64,000 nucleotides of DNA from an uncultured Sphingomonadaceae bacterium (GTDB taxonomy: Bacteria; Pseudomonadota; Alphaproteobacteria; Sphingomonadales; Sphingomonadaceae): the NCBI GenBank assembly GCA_947499975.1, contig CANMQE010000001.1, positions 310,001-374,000 of the forward strand. The letters run 5' to 3'. Below, piece by piece: positions 1 through 8,650 of this stretch. The notes under the pieces are model-generated. The model saw only the letters and a list, made by a program, of their open reading frames with translations, had not been told where the DNA came from and made no database searches. Position numbers and translations under genes: made by a program. Numbering within the stretch: position 1 is the first letter of the stretch; each line of letters starts with the position of its first letter.

Positions 1-63
1 ATCGAATAGGGCCGAGGCATAACGCCCTGCCAGGCTGGCCTGAATACCGGCGGAAAGCTCCAC
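1..63 (-). CDS. atpH: F0F1 ATP synthase subunit delta, N-terminal fragment
   Basis: This is the first 21 codons of a minus-strand gene that leaves the window on the left. The translation begins (M)ELSAGIQASLAGRYASAL, which matches the conserved N-terminus of the delta subunit of the F1 stalk. That subunit links F1 to the F0 b subunits. The start must be GTG at 61-63: a TAA lies in frame at 70-72, and a GAAGGA Shine-Dalgarno sequence lies about 9 bases upstream. In alphaproteobacteria atpH usually opens the atpHAGDC operon, so the rest of that operon probably lies outside. A TTGACA-like hexamer on the minus strand (136-141) could be its -35 box, but no good -10 follows. Confidence 0.85.
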   Translation of the reverse strand, partial: MELSAGIQASLAGRYASALFD

Positions 64-209
64 GCGCGATTATCCTTCAAGGTCCGAGTAACGGAAAAAA
101 TGGGGCCTTTTTCGCAGGCGCAGCAATAACGCCCGTGTCAAGGTTGGCGCGCGCCTAGCACCGGGGTTTGATTCATGCAACCCGGCCAGCGGCGCAAGTC
201 CGCATTGCA

Positions 210-764
210 TCATCCAAGCGATCTGCCCAGCCAGACAATCGGACCCAGTGCCAACACGCAGTAAGCGACCGCGATCATCCACCAGCGTTTGATGAAGATC
301 ATCGTCACGATCAGCAATCCGGCGATAACGTCGGCCAGTACTACAGATATGAAATCCATGAAGTGCAGGCCCTGCTGCCAGACTTCCACAAACCAGCGGA
401 AATTCACCGACCAGAAGAACAGGGACATGAGAATCCACTGATAGCGGCGGTTGTCCTGATAATATTGCGCAAGGTCCACGCCATCATCATCGACCTTGTC
501 AGGCAGGCTGACCGCGGCAAGCAGGACGAGCAGGACAAGAGCCAGCATGATTGGCAGGAATTGGGCCAGGGTAATGCTGCCCTCGGCATTTCTGGCCGCA
601 GCCCACCAGTAGGAAATGATCGTCAGCAGGACGAACAGGGCAAAGAGGGGTTGCGCCCAATGCCATTTGACCTTCTTCGAGCGCAGTACGCGATTGAGGT
701 TCTCAAGCTCGAAGGCAACCCCGATGCCGAGCACGATGGATGCAAAGACGAGGGCCTGCTCCAT
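210..764 (-). CDS. Polytopic membrane protein of unknown function
   Basis: This 184-residue protein is almost entirely hydrophobic. Five or six membrane segments can be read at about residues 1-20, 41-60, 63-86, 107-125, 135-158 and 161-180. A short acidic loop (LPDKVDDDGVDL) sits in the middle. I do not recognise a family. Its ATG directly abuts the stop codon of the upstream protease gene (TAG then ATG), so the two are almost certainly co-translated. A partnership with the membrane-anchored protease is possible but is inference only. Confidence 0.75.
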   Translation of the reverse strand: MEQALVFASIVLGIGVAFELENLNRVLRSKKVKWHWAQPLFALFVLLTIISYWWAAARNAEGSITLAQFLPIMLALVLLVLLAAVSLPDKVDDDGVDLAQYYQDNRRYQWILMSLFFWSVNFRWFVEVWQQGLHFMDFISVVLADVIAGLLIVTMIFIKRWWMIAVAYCVLALGPIVWLGRSLG

Positions 765-2351
765 CTATTCCCCCGTCTGCGCGCCGGGTGTTTCGACCGC
801 TTCGGTGCAGCGATACACCAGCCGCTCGTTCGGGCGCTGGGGCAGGGCGGCCATGATAGCTGCCTGGCTGCTGCCCAGTTCGCGCACGGACGCATCGTCG
901 GCCGCGCATTGCGGCGCCGTGTACTCGCCGCGCGCGCTGCGGGCTTCTCTCATGGCGGAAAGATCGAGGAGGTAACGCTCCATAACCAGTTCGCCCTCTT
1001 CGGGGTCGAAGCGGTTGACCGATACGGCAGCCTCGTTCGCTGGCACGAACACGCGCGTCCAGCGCCCGCCGGTAAGGCCATATTGCGTGCGGCCATTGAT
1101 ACAGCCGTCGCCGGACCATTCTAAGTCCATGTCTTCCTGCGGGGCGCCCACCACCCGGCTGCGCTGGGTATCGAGCACGCAGGTGAGACTTGCGCCCTCC
1201 GTCTGCGCGGTTTCCGGCGTGGTGATCGCGCCGGTGGGGCCATCTTCCGGCGATCCTGCGCGCAGCACCTCGACCACGCAATCGTCGATCTCGGCAAAGG
1301 CCGGGCGGGAGAACCAGCTCGTCGCCATGCCCACCAACGCGAGGATGGAGGCCGCCCCGGCAATGGCCCGCATGCGCATATCGGCGCGCAGGTGGCCGAG
1401 CACCGCGACGCCGCCCGCGACGATGGCGGCGATGAAGAAGATCAGAGCCAGCGCCATGCCGTTGCTGCGCGCCTCTATCACTTCATAAGTAATAAGGCGC
1501 CGCGCTTCCGCGGTCTGCTGAGCCAGCGCTTCTGCCTCGCGGCTGGCGCGCTCGCTTTCACGCTGCGCCTCGCGCTCCGCCCGGGCGATCTCCTCCTCCT
1601 CCAAGTCGGCGAGGCTGCGACAAGGGAGGGAATTGATGCGCGGCTGCACGTCGTTCGCGCGCAGGAAAGGCAGCAGTTCGCGCGTGCTGATGGCGAAGAA
1701 GAACTCCGCATCGGAGCCACCGCTCTCGGTGCCGAAGGAATTGACGCCGATCACGCGCCCGCAATCATCCACCAGCGGACCGCCCGAATTGCCGCGGGCG
1801 ATGGGAGCGGTGTGCAGGATGGTGTCGAATTCCCTGCTGGGCCGGCTGCCGGAGAGAAATCCGGTGGCGGTGACGGGGGGCTGCGCGCGGAAGATGTCCG
1901 ACTGTTCCAGCCCTTGTGCCCGGTCCACGTTGAGCGGGTATCCCACTGCGGTAACGGATCCGCTACGCGCAGGGTTGCCAGCTATGGTGAGCGGGGGCAG
2001 GCCAAGTGGCTCGGTCAGTTCCAGCAGCGCCAGGTCGTTACGCTGGCTGATCGAGACGATGCGGGCGTAGACGGCCTGCTGCCCTTGCGCGGGCACCACG
2101 CCGATAGACAGGCGATCGTCCTCTACCGCTTCTGCCACCACATGCGCATTGGTGACGATCCGCTCTCCGCCCACGGCGAAACCGGTGCCGTGGGAGATGG
2201 GAAATATCTCCTCCCCGTCCTGCCCTATTATAATAACGCGCACCACGCCGCGCGCGGCCGCCTCCACATCGGCCGAGTCGGCTCGTGCGCTGAAGGGCGA
2301 AAGCGCCGCAGCGAGAAAAAGCAGTGCGATCAGGGGAAGCAGACGGTGCAT
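765..2351 (-). CDS. Trypsin-like serine protease with coiled coil and membrane hairpin
   Basis: This 528-residue protein starts with a signal peptide (about 1-24) and continues with an HtrA/Deg-like chymotrypsin fold. The triad is visible as His70 (TNAHVV), Asp106 (RNDLALL) and Ser189 (GNSGGPL). No PDZ domain follows. Instead there is a charged, coiled-coil-like stretch at about 250-290, rich in Glu, Arg and Ala. Two hydrophobic segments come next (about 298-319 and 328-347). The C-terminal domain of about 180 residues contains several cysteines and has no family I recognise. The enzyme is probably anchored in the inner membrane with the protease in the periplasm. It is translationally linked to the membrane protein at 210-764 and divergent from the DUF1203/ada operon. 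Confidence 0.82.
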   Translation of the reverse strand: MHRLLPLIALLFLAAALSPFSARADSADVEAAARGVVRVIIIGQDGEEIFPISHGTGFAVGGERIVTNAHVVAEAVEDDRLSIGVVPAQGQQAVYARIVSISQRNDLALLELTEPLGLPPLTIAGNPARSGSVTAVGYPLNVDRAQGLEQSDIFRAQPPVTATGFLSGSRPSREFDTILHTAPIARGNSGGPLVDDCGRVIGVNSFGTESGGSDAEFFFAISTRELLPFLRANDVQPRINSLPCRSLADLEEEEIARAEREAQRESERASREAEALAQQTAEARRLITYEVIEARSNGMALALIFFIAAIVAGGVAVLGHLRADMRMRAIAGAASILALVGMATSWFSRPAFAEIDDCVVEVLRAGSPEDGPTGAITTPETAQTEGASLTCVLDTQRSRVVGAPQEDMDLEWSGDGCINGRTQYGLTGGRWTRVFVPANEAAVSVNRFDPEEGELVMERYLLDLSAMREARSARGEYTAPQCAADDASVRELGSSQAAIMAALPQRPNERLVYRCTEAVETPGAQTGE

Positions 2352-2450
2352 ATGGGCGCACTATCTAAAGCACCCTGCATTGACCGCAAGCTTCGGGACG
2401 CACCGCTCGCAAGTTGCGCATATCTTGGCGCAGGAATTCAGGAGGAAACC

Positions 2451-2921
2451 ATGACTTACTGCATCGAGGGTCTCGACCCGGCACAGTTCCGCAATTTCTT
2501 CACCATGCCGAAGGCAGACCTTGCCGCGCATCGGGCCACCTTGCAAAGCGCGCCATCCAGCCGGGGCTTCGCCTGCCGTGTAAGCCTGGAAGATGCTGCC
2601 GAAGGCGAGGAATTGCTGCTCGTGCACCATGTCCATCATGCAGTGGAAACGCCCTATCGGAGCGCGTTTGCGATTTTCATACGCCGCGATGCGCTGGCGA
2701 CCGCTCGGTTCGTTGACGAATGCCCCGCGATATTCGAGGACAGACCGATCGCGCTTCGTGGCTATGACGGGTCTGGTTATCTCTTGGCTGCAAGGCTTGC
2801 CATTGCTGGAACATCGGACAAGACTATCCGCGAGATGTTTGCCGATCCTGCCATCGCCTATCTTGATGCACACAACGCCGCTCACGGCTGCTTTGCCGCC
2901 CGCGTGCATCGTCATGACTGA
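2451..2921 (+). CDS. DUF1203 family protein
   Basis: This 156-residue soluble protein has the look of the DUF1203 family: it starts MTYCIEGLDPAQF and contains the central patch LLLVHHVHHAVETPYRSAFA and a C-terminal H-N-A-A-H-G-C-F motif. Its length is normal for the family. No function is established that I know of. The start is ATG 2451, with GGAGGA 4-9 bases upstream. The last 8 bases overlap the ada start (ATGACTGA), so the two genes form one translational unit. An alkylation-response role by association is possible but unproven. Confidence 0.8.
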   Translation: MTYCIEGLDPAQFRNFFTMPKADLAAHRATLQSAPSSRGFACRVSLEDAAEGEELLLVHHVHHAVETPYRSAFAIFIRRDALATARFVDECPAIFEDRPIALRGYDGSGYLLAARLAIAGTSDKTIREMFADPAIAYLDAHNAAHGCFAARVHRHD

Positions 2922-3951
2922 GCCGTCAAACCTGAGCGACGAGGACCGCTGGCGGGCAGCGCTTGCGAAAGATCGCCGGTTCGACGGCGTCTTCGTGACC
3001 GGCGTCCATTCCACCGGAATTTACTGCCGCCCCAGCTGCCCGGCGCGCGCGCCAAAGCGCGATAACGTGCGGTTCTACGCAACGCCCGACGCAGCAGAGG
3101 CGGCGGGATTGCGCGCCTGCAAGCGGTGCGCGCCTGATCAGCAGAGCCGGGAAGAGGCGGCAGTTTTGCAGGTGCTGGAGATATTGCGCGATGCCGATGG
3201 CCCGGTCCCGCTGGCCAGGCTCGGCGCGGCGACCGATTACTCGCCCACGCATCTGCAGCGCATCTTTAGCCGTGCGGTGGGGCTTTCGCCCGCAGCCTAC
3301 GCACGTGCCCTGCGGCGGGGGCGGGCGGAAGAAGCATTGCCGCAAGAAAGCCGCGTAACCGATGCCATATATCGGGCAGGCTACGCGGCGCCCTCGCGCT
3401 TTTACGACGACATGAAGGAGCATTCAGCAATGAGCGCGAAGGATCGGCGCGACGGTGGGAAGGGCCAGGTAATCCATTACGCGGTGGTGGAAACGACGCT
3501 CGGGCCGATGCTGGTGGCGGCAACACAGAGGGGTGTTTGCTGCATCGCCTTCGGGGAAGGAGAGGCAGACCTGCGCGCCCGCTTCCCGCAGGCCGATTTC
3601 GTCGAGGGCCATGAGGATTTTTGCGATCTCTTCACGCAGGTGACCCAGGCGGTGGAAACGCCGGGAGCAGGGCAGGACATTCCGCTGGACGTGCGCGGCA
3701 CCGCGTTCCAACAGCGCGTGTGGGAAGAGCTGCGCCGCATCCCGCCGGGCGAAACGCGCAGCTATGGCGAACTCGCTGCGGCGCTGGGCAATCCAAAAGC
3801 CAGCCGCGCGGTGGGAGGGGCAAACGGGGCGAACGCGATCGCCGTTCTGATCCCGTGTCACCGCGTGATCGCTGCGGACGGCGGGCTGGGAGGCTATGCC
3901 TATGGCACGAAAATCAAGGCGGAACTGCTGAAGCGGGAGAAGGGCGACTGA
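2914..3951 (+). CDS. ada: Bifunctional Ada: transcriptional activator and O6-methylguanine-DNA methyltransferase
   Basis: This 345-residue protein has full Ada architecture. The N-terminal zinc domain carries Cys38, Cys42, Cys69 and Cys72; Cys38 is the expected methylphosphotriester acceptor. An AraC-type helix-turn-helix region follows (about 80-165). The C-terminal methyltransferase domain has the active-site motif PCHRV with Cys315, which accepts methyl or alkyl groups from O6-alkylguanine. Methylation of the N-domain turns the protein into an activator of its own regulon. The start at ATG 2914 overlaps the DUF1203 stop. The AraC domain is somewhat shorter than in E. coli Ada, where a second full HTH is present. 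The gene is convergent with the photolyase gene, with only 3 bases between the stop codons. Confidence 0.95.
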   Translation: MTEPSNLSDEDRWRAALAKDRRFDGVFVTGVHSTGIYCRPSCPARAPKRDNVRFYATPDAAEAAGLRACKRCAPDQQSREEAAVLQVLEILRDADGPVPLARLGAATDYSPTHLQRIFSRAVGLSPAAYARALRRGRAEEALPQESRVTDAIYRAGYAAPSRFYDDMKEHSAMSAKDRRDGGKGQVIHYAVVETTLGPMLVAATQRGVCCIAFGEGEADLRARFPQADFVEGHEDFCDLFTQVTQAVETPGAGQDIPLDVRGTAFQQRVWEELRRIPPGETRSYGELAAALGNPKASRAVGGANGANAIAVLIPCHRVIAADGGLGGYAYGTKIKAELLKREKGD

Positions 3952-3954
3952 CGG

Positions 3955-5529
3955 CTATTCGCTTCGCGCCCACGTGCGGCTGGCAGGCTCCAACGTGTCT
4001 AGAAATGCCTCCGCGCTATCGAGGTAATCCTGCTTCTTGGCATCGTCCATCCGGTCCCACGTGGAATATATACGGCCAATCCGATGGTTATTTTCCAGCC
4101 TGTCGCGGTGGCGGTGCATGAAATGCCAGTAGAGCGGGTTGAAGGGACAAGCACCTTCGCCCGTTTTCTTCGCGGGCGAATATCGGCATTCCTTGCAGTA
4201 GTCGGACATCTTGTTGATGTAGTTTCCGCTGGCGGCATAGGGCTTGCTCGCCAGTTTCCCGCCATCGGCATACAGGATCATCGCCGCGACATTGGGCAGT
4301 TCCACCCATTCATAGGCGTCCGCGTAGACCACCAGATACCAGTCCTGCACATCGCGTGGATTGCATCCGGCCAATAGCGCGAAATTGCCAAGCACCATCA
4401 GCCGCTGGCTATGATGCGCATGGGCATTGTCGTGCGTGGAGCGAATGCAATCGGCGATGCAGCGCATGTCCGTTTCGCCGGTCCAGAAGAATTCCGGCAG
4501 GCCGCGCTGGGCGTTCAGCTTGTTGTCGCTCTGCAATCCCGGCATGAACTGCCAGTAGAAGCCGCGCACATATTCGCGCCACCCGATTAGCTGGCGGATG
4601 AAGCCTTCCACGCTGTTGAGCGGCGCCTTGCCATCTCGATAGGATTTTTCGGCACGCTGGCACAGTTCCAGCGGGTCCAGCAGGCCGAGGTTGATGCTGG
4701 TGGAAAGCATCGAGTGATAAAGATCGTCCTCCCCGTGCACCATCGCATCCTGATAAGGGCCGAATTTCTCAATCCTCTCGGCGAAGAATGCGTCCGCGGC
4801 TTCTTCCGCTTCCTCACGGGTGACAGGCCACGAGAACGTGTCGAGATTGCCGAAATGATCGCCAAAGCGGTCCTGCACCAGTCCGATCACTTCGCGAGTC
4901 ATATCGTCTGGCTCGAACCTGGGGCGCTCGGGCGGGTCCATCTCGTCTTCCGGGCTTTCGCGGTTCTGCTTGTCGAGATTCCATTCGCCGCCTTCGGGCT
5001 TGCCATCGTCCGTCATCAGCAGCCCGGTCTTGCGGCGCATTTCGCGGTAGAAGAATTCCATGCGCAGCGTGCCGCGATCTTCCGCCCATTCGCGAAATTC
5101 GGCAATGCTGGCGATGAAACGGTCATCCGAAAGGATCTCCACTTCGCAATCGAACTTGTCCGGCCACTCCTCGATTCCCTGCTGCACCCGCCATTCGCCC
5201 GCTTCCACCACGTGAATGGCGCGCGGATCGTGGCGCTCCACCGCCCGGGCAAGTTCGCCGGTGAAGCTGCCGGAATTGTCCTCGTCGGTCAGGCGCACGT
5301 AATCCACTTGCCATCCGGCATCGCGCAGTTCGGCGGCAAAGTGGCGCATGGCAGAGAAGATCAACGCGATCTTCTGCTTGTGATGACGGACGTAGGTCGC
5401 CTCGTCCCACACCTCCATCATCAGGATGACGGTATCATCCTTGGTGCGTCCCCGGATGGAGGCGAGGTCGCGGGTGAGTTGATCGCCCAGAACGGGCACG
5501 AGAACGGGGCGGTCGGTGTCGCGGGTCAT
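3955..5529 (-). CDS. phrB: FeS-type bacterial cryptochrome/photolyase (PhrB-like, 6-4 photolyase class)
   Basis: This 524-residue protein belongs to the FeS-BCP branch, formerly called deoxyribodipyrimidine photolyase-related. It begins VPVLGDQLT and has the FAD-region segment DCIRSTHDNAHAHHSQRLM. Candidate [4Fe-4S] ligands are Cys357, Cys445, Cys448 and Cys461. Their spacing matches what I recall for Agrobacterium PhrB (350/438/441/454). The family uses blue light to repair (6-4) photoproducts, with FAD and a ribolumazine antenna. It is a single gene; the promoter is likely in the 163 bases before it, downstream of a terminator. It lies near another light-dependent protein, the LOV kinase at 7486-8550. 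Confidence 0.92.
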   Translation of the reverse strand: MTRDTDRPVLVPVLGDQLTRDLASIRGRTKDDTVILMMEVWDEATYVRHHKQKIALIFSAMRHFAAELRDAGWQVDYVRLTDEDNSGSFTGELARAVERHDPRAIHVVEAGEWRVQQGIEEWPDKFDCEVEILSDDRFIASIAEFREWAEDRGTLRMEFFYREMRRKTGLLMTDDGKPEGGEWNLDKQNRESPEDEMDPPERPRFEPDDMTREVIGLVQDRFGDHFGNLDTFSWPVTREEAEEAADAFFAERIEKFGPYQDAMVHGEDDLYHSMLSTSINLGLLDPLELCQRAEKSYRDGKAPLNSVEGFIRQLIGWREYVRGFYWQFMPGLQSDNKLNAQRGLPEFFWTGETDMRCIADCIRSTHDNAHAHHSQRLMVLGNFALLAGCNPRDVQDWYLVVYADAYEWVELPNVAAMILYADGGKLASKPYAASGNYINKMSDYCKECRYSPAKKTGEGACPFNPLYWHFMHRHRDRLENNHRIGRIYSTWDRMDDAKKQDYLDSAEAFLDTLEPASRTWARSE

Positions 5530-5611
5530 GCCAATCCAACGCCGACATTATCGCATGGTGCCAGCCACCCGACCAAAGCCCGTAGCGCCGCCAGCGCACG
5601 AAGGGGCGCAA

Positions 5612-5655
5612 CGCAAAAGGGGCATCGCACGCGCCTGCCGCATGCGATGCCCCTT
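5612..5655 (-). terminator. Rho-independent terminator after the HExxH/TPR gene
   Basis: A perfect 13-base stem (5617-5629 with 5643-5655) closes a 13-base loop. Read on the minus strand, the hairpin follows the stop codon at 5693 by about 38 bases and ends in a short T-rich tail (TTTTGCGTT). It separates the HExxH/TPR gene from phrB. Confidence 0.75.
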
Positions 5656-5692
5656 GAACGTAAGGCGTCAGGTGCCGAGAACGTCAGTCCGC

Positions 5693-7318
5693 TCAGTCGA
5701 CCTCGCAGCCGTATTCCGCGATCCGTGCCTCGGTCGCGTCGCTCTCGGCTTCGCGGGCGGCCTCGTCGAGGTATTTGCCAGGATGATCGGGCTCTACCTC
5801 GTCCAGCAGCGGCTGGCGATTGCCCTCGTTATACTGGTCGAACATCTTGTTTAGCATGCAGGAATATCCGCCGCTGCCGCTGAGATAGGATGCACCCACG
5901 ATGCGTGCCTCGGCAGGCCGGTCCTCTTCCAGCAGCATGTGCACGACGGAACGGCGCACTGACTGGTCGAACGGGGCATAGCGGAAGGATGCCTCCAGCG
6001 CGGCCTTTGCGGAATCGGGAACGGGCTCCCCCTCGTCGAACAGGTAGGTGAGATAATAGCCATAGAGCGGATAGGCATGATCCGTCTCCATCCGGTTCGC
6101 CGCCGCAAAGCGCGTGCGTGCCTCTGTCAGCATGGACGGGTCTTCGTAGGAACGGCGCAGCGCCACATCGGCGTAGTAGTTTGCAGCCTCGGTCGAATTG
6201 GGATCCAATTCCAACACGCGGCTCGCCAGGCTTTCGGCCTCGGCATAGTTGCGGGCATCGAACTCGGCCTCGGCAGCCGACAGCAGGACCGCTGGGCTCT
6301 GCGGATACTGCTCCACCAGCCTGCGGGCATCGCGAACGAGGCGCGGTGCCTCGTCCTCGTCGACACCGCGTTTGGACTTGACCATCAGTTCCATGCGCGC
6401 AGCCTGCGCGTCGGTCAGGCGGCGGATATCCACCTCGGGATCCGCATTGGCAGCGTAGGGAACGCGCAAGGTACGGGCGCGGCCCTGCCGAAACTCTTCA
6501 AGCTCGGCACGCAGCACGTCCAGATCGCCAAACGCCCTTTCGGCGGCTTCCATACGGGTGGCGCCCGAACCGATTGCATTCATGTATTCGGTCATCTGGC
6601 CGCGACGATCGGGATTCAACGTCAGGTGGCTGGCAAGGAGCCAGCCGTGAGCATAGGTGCGACCGGTGGTGTAACGGTCCGGCTGCGCGGGCGGGTCGAA
6701 GGTCTTCTCCAGATCGATGGGGATCGTCGCCAGCGAAATACTGCGCCACGTGGGCACATCACCGATGACGAAATTGTCCTCGTTGAATTCAACGTTGGAA
6801 AACAGCTCTGCGAAGCCTTCCGAATACCACAGCGGGTAGGGCGCATCGCGGTGCTGGAACATGAAGTAGTGGACGTATTCATGGAACAGCACGGCCTTGG
6901 GCTCGAGCATGACATCCTCGTCCACCGACTGGCGCAGGCTGCGATCGCGACGCTTGTTGCGCTGGCGCGGAACGAAGGCGACAGAGCCGTTGGCCCGACC
7001 GATGAAGAAACCGCCGATGCCGGTGTTGCGATTGCCGGCAGCCAGCGCCGACATGTCGGACGTTTCACCGAAGCGGAACACGGAGACCTTGCTCGATTCC
7101 GGCAGCTCTGTTTCGTCAGCGCTCACGCCTGTCAGCAGGCTTAGAACTTCGTCGAGCCGTTCCAGATCCTGGGCGAATTCCTTCGTGTCGTCTTCCGAAT
7201 CCTCGGAATAGACGATAAAGTGCTCCGTCTCCGCACGATACCAGTCGGCGGCAGATGCGGCTTGAGAAATGGCAAGGGTAGCAACCGCAGTCACTGCGGC
7301 GAGAACGCGTTTCTTCAT
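5693..7318 (-). CDS. Exported HExxH metallopeptidase-like protein with TPR repeats (DUF1570-like)
   Basis: The protein is 541 residues from ATG 7318, chosen because MKKRVLAAV begins a clean signal peptide (cleavage near Ala23-Ala24) and GGAG lies 9 bases upstream. The frame stays open 18 codons further upstream. A gluzincin-like motif HEYVH (146-150) is followed by a Glu-containing helix WYSEGFAELF (Glu168 or Glu171), the usual third zinc ligand. The C-terminal half (about 300-440) contains TPR-like helices such as YPQSPAVLLSAAEAEFDARN. It is probably a periplasmic zinc peptidase or a protein derived from one. Substrate is unknown. An imperfect inverted repeat at 7389-7413 lies upstream, between this gene and the LOV kinase. 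Confidence 0.8.
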   Translation of the reverse strand: MKKRVLAAVTAVATLAISQAASAADWYRAETEHFIVYSEDSEDDTKEFAQDLERLDEVLSLLTGVSADETELPESSKVSVFRFGETSDMSALAAGNRNTGIGGFFIGRANGSVAFVPRQRNKRRDRSLRQSVDEDVMLEPKAVLFHEYVHYFMFQHRDAPYPLWYSEGFAELFSNVEFNEDNFVIGDVPTWRSISLATIPIDLEKTFDPPAQPDRYTTGRTYAHGWLLASHLTLNPDRRGQMTEYMNAIGSGATRMEAAERAFGDLDVLRAELEEFRQGRARTLRVPYAANADPEVDIRRLTDAQAARMELMVKSKRGVDEDEAPRLVRDARRLVEQYPQSPAVLLSAAEAEFDARNYAEAESLASRVLELDPNSTEAANYYADVALRRSYEDPSMLTEARTRFAAANRMETDHAYPLYGYYLTYLFDEGEPVPDSAKAALEASFRYAPFDQSVRRSVVHMLLEEDRPAEARIVGASYLSGSGGYSCMLNKMFDQYNEGNRQPLLDEVEPDHPGKYLDEAAREAESDATEARIAEYGCEVD

Positions 7319-7485
7319 CAATTTATACTCCAGTCCTGCAAAAAGATTATGCGAGGCCGTGGCAGGACTCAAGCCTTTAACGGCAGATTTCGCCAGTGCG
7401 TGACACCGGCGAATATCTTTTCAAAAACAGGTGGCTATACGACACTTCTGAACAACGTCTCGCCGATTGATGGGCGAGGTGATCG

Positions 7486-8550
7486 TCATTCCTCGGGATG
7501 CAGCGCCCCGACCGGGATAGTGACAATAATGTCCGTGCCGCCGCTATCGCTCTCGACACTGAGTTCACCGTCCAGCCGGTGAACCAGCTCGCGAACGATG
7601 CGCGCGCCAAGGCTGCCATCGTGAGGCCAGTCGAGATCTGCGGGCAGGCCATGTCCATTGTCCGATACCTCCAGCACGACCTCAGCCTCTCCCTTGCGGG
7701 AAAGATGCACTACAACCTTGCCGACACGTTCGCCATCGAAGGCATGTTGCAGTGCGTTCGTCAGCAATTCGGAAACCAGCAGGCCGATCTGCGATGCTGA
7801 ATCGACAGAGGCGCGCAGATCCTCCGTCTCCAGGTTCATGGCGACTTCGCGGTGCCCGTCCAGCATGTTAAGCGCGCTACACACGCGCGAGATATAAGCG
7901 CCGAGTGCCACGGTATTGTCGGACGATTGCCCGGGGCGCGAGAACTCGTCGTAAAGAAGGTTCAACGCCTCCACCCGGTTGGCGAGAACGCCCAGCGATG
8001 CCTGTGCATTGTCGCTTTTTTTCGATTCCATGCGGATCAGCGACAGCAGCATCGCAAGGTGATTTTTCACCCGGTGCTGCACCTCGCGCAATTGCTCGTC
8101 CAGCCGCGCGGCGCGCTCGGCGAAGGCGCGATCCTTGGGCTGTTCGGACTGGATGCCGAGGAAGTGGGTGATCTCGCCGTTCTCTTTCATCGGAGAGATC
8201 AGCAACCGATTGATGAATTCCTCGCCCGTGGATCGATAGTTGAGGATGTCGACGGTGATTTCACGACCCGCCTCCAGCGCGTCGCGGATCGCCTCCGTGT
8301 CCTTGGGGTCGGTCAGCGGCCCCTGCAGGAAGCGGCAATTGCGGCCCAGGACGGCGGTGCGATCATAGCCGGAAACACGCTCGAACGCGGCGTTGACGTA
8401 GATCAGCGGCATGTCTTCCAGTTGCGCATCGGCGATAACCAGCGCGAACGGAAGATCATCCATCGTCTCGCGCGAAATGCCTTCAGGGATGGGCGGCAGA
8501 TTTTCGGGACCTATATTTTTCGGCGCGTCATTGCCGATCTCATCGTTCAT
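7486..8550 (-). CDS. LOV-domain blue-light sensor histidine kinase
   Basis: This 354-residue protein has an N-terminal LOV/PAS domain (about 30-135) with the diagnostic flavin-binding motif GRNCRFLQG. Cys72 is the residue expected to form the light-induced FMN adduct. The kinase follows: a HisKA_2-type phosphoacceptor region EVQHRVKNHL (His159), an N box SELLTNALQHAF (Asn266) and the ATP-lid motif DNGHG (297-301). It is soluble, with no membrane segment. It resembles the short LOV histidine kinases described in Erythrobacter litoralis. No response regulator is adjacent, so its partner must be encoded elsewhere, perhaps a PhyR-type general-stress regulator (inference). Confidence 0.93.
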   Translation of the reverse strand: MNDEIGNDAPKNIGPENLPPIPEGISRETMDDLPFALVIADAQLEDMPLIYVNAAFERVSGYDRTAVLGRNCRFLQGPLTDPKDTEAIRDALEAGREITVDILNYRSTGEEFINRLLISPMKENGEITHFLGIQSEQPKDRAFAERAARLDEQLREVQHRVKNHLAMLLSLIRMESKKSDNAQASLGVLANRVEALNLLYDEFSRPGQSSDNTVALGAYISRVCSALNMLDGHREVAMNLETEDLRASVDSASQIGLLVSELLTNALQHAFDGERVGKVVVHLSRKGEAEVVLEVSDNGHGLPADLDWPHDGSLGARIVRELVHRLDGELSVESDSGGTDIIVTIPVGALHPEE

Positions 8551-8650
8551 TCCTGCTTATTCCTGCAACTGGTCGGCGGGCGTGCCTTTCCTGCGTGGGT
8601 AGGGATTTCGATATGGCGCTTCTATGCAAAACAGCAATGCAGGGCCGCGA

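Noticed and set aside
168..1124. Long plus-strand frame of 318 residues
   Set aside because: Antisense to the membrane protein and protease genes, with no recognisable motif.
1392..2450. A 509-residue plus-strand frame that includes the DUF1203 protein at its end
   Set aside because: The upstream part is antisense to the protease; the real start is ATG 2451 with GGAGGA.
4714..5883. 389-residue plus-strand frame
   Set aside because: Antisense to the photolyase, whose FAD and FeS motifs are clear.
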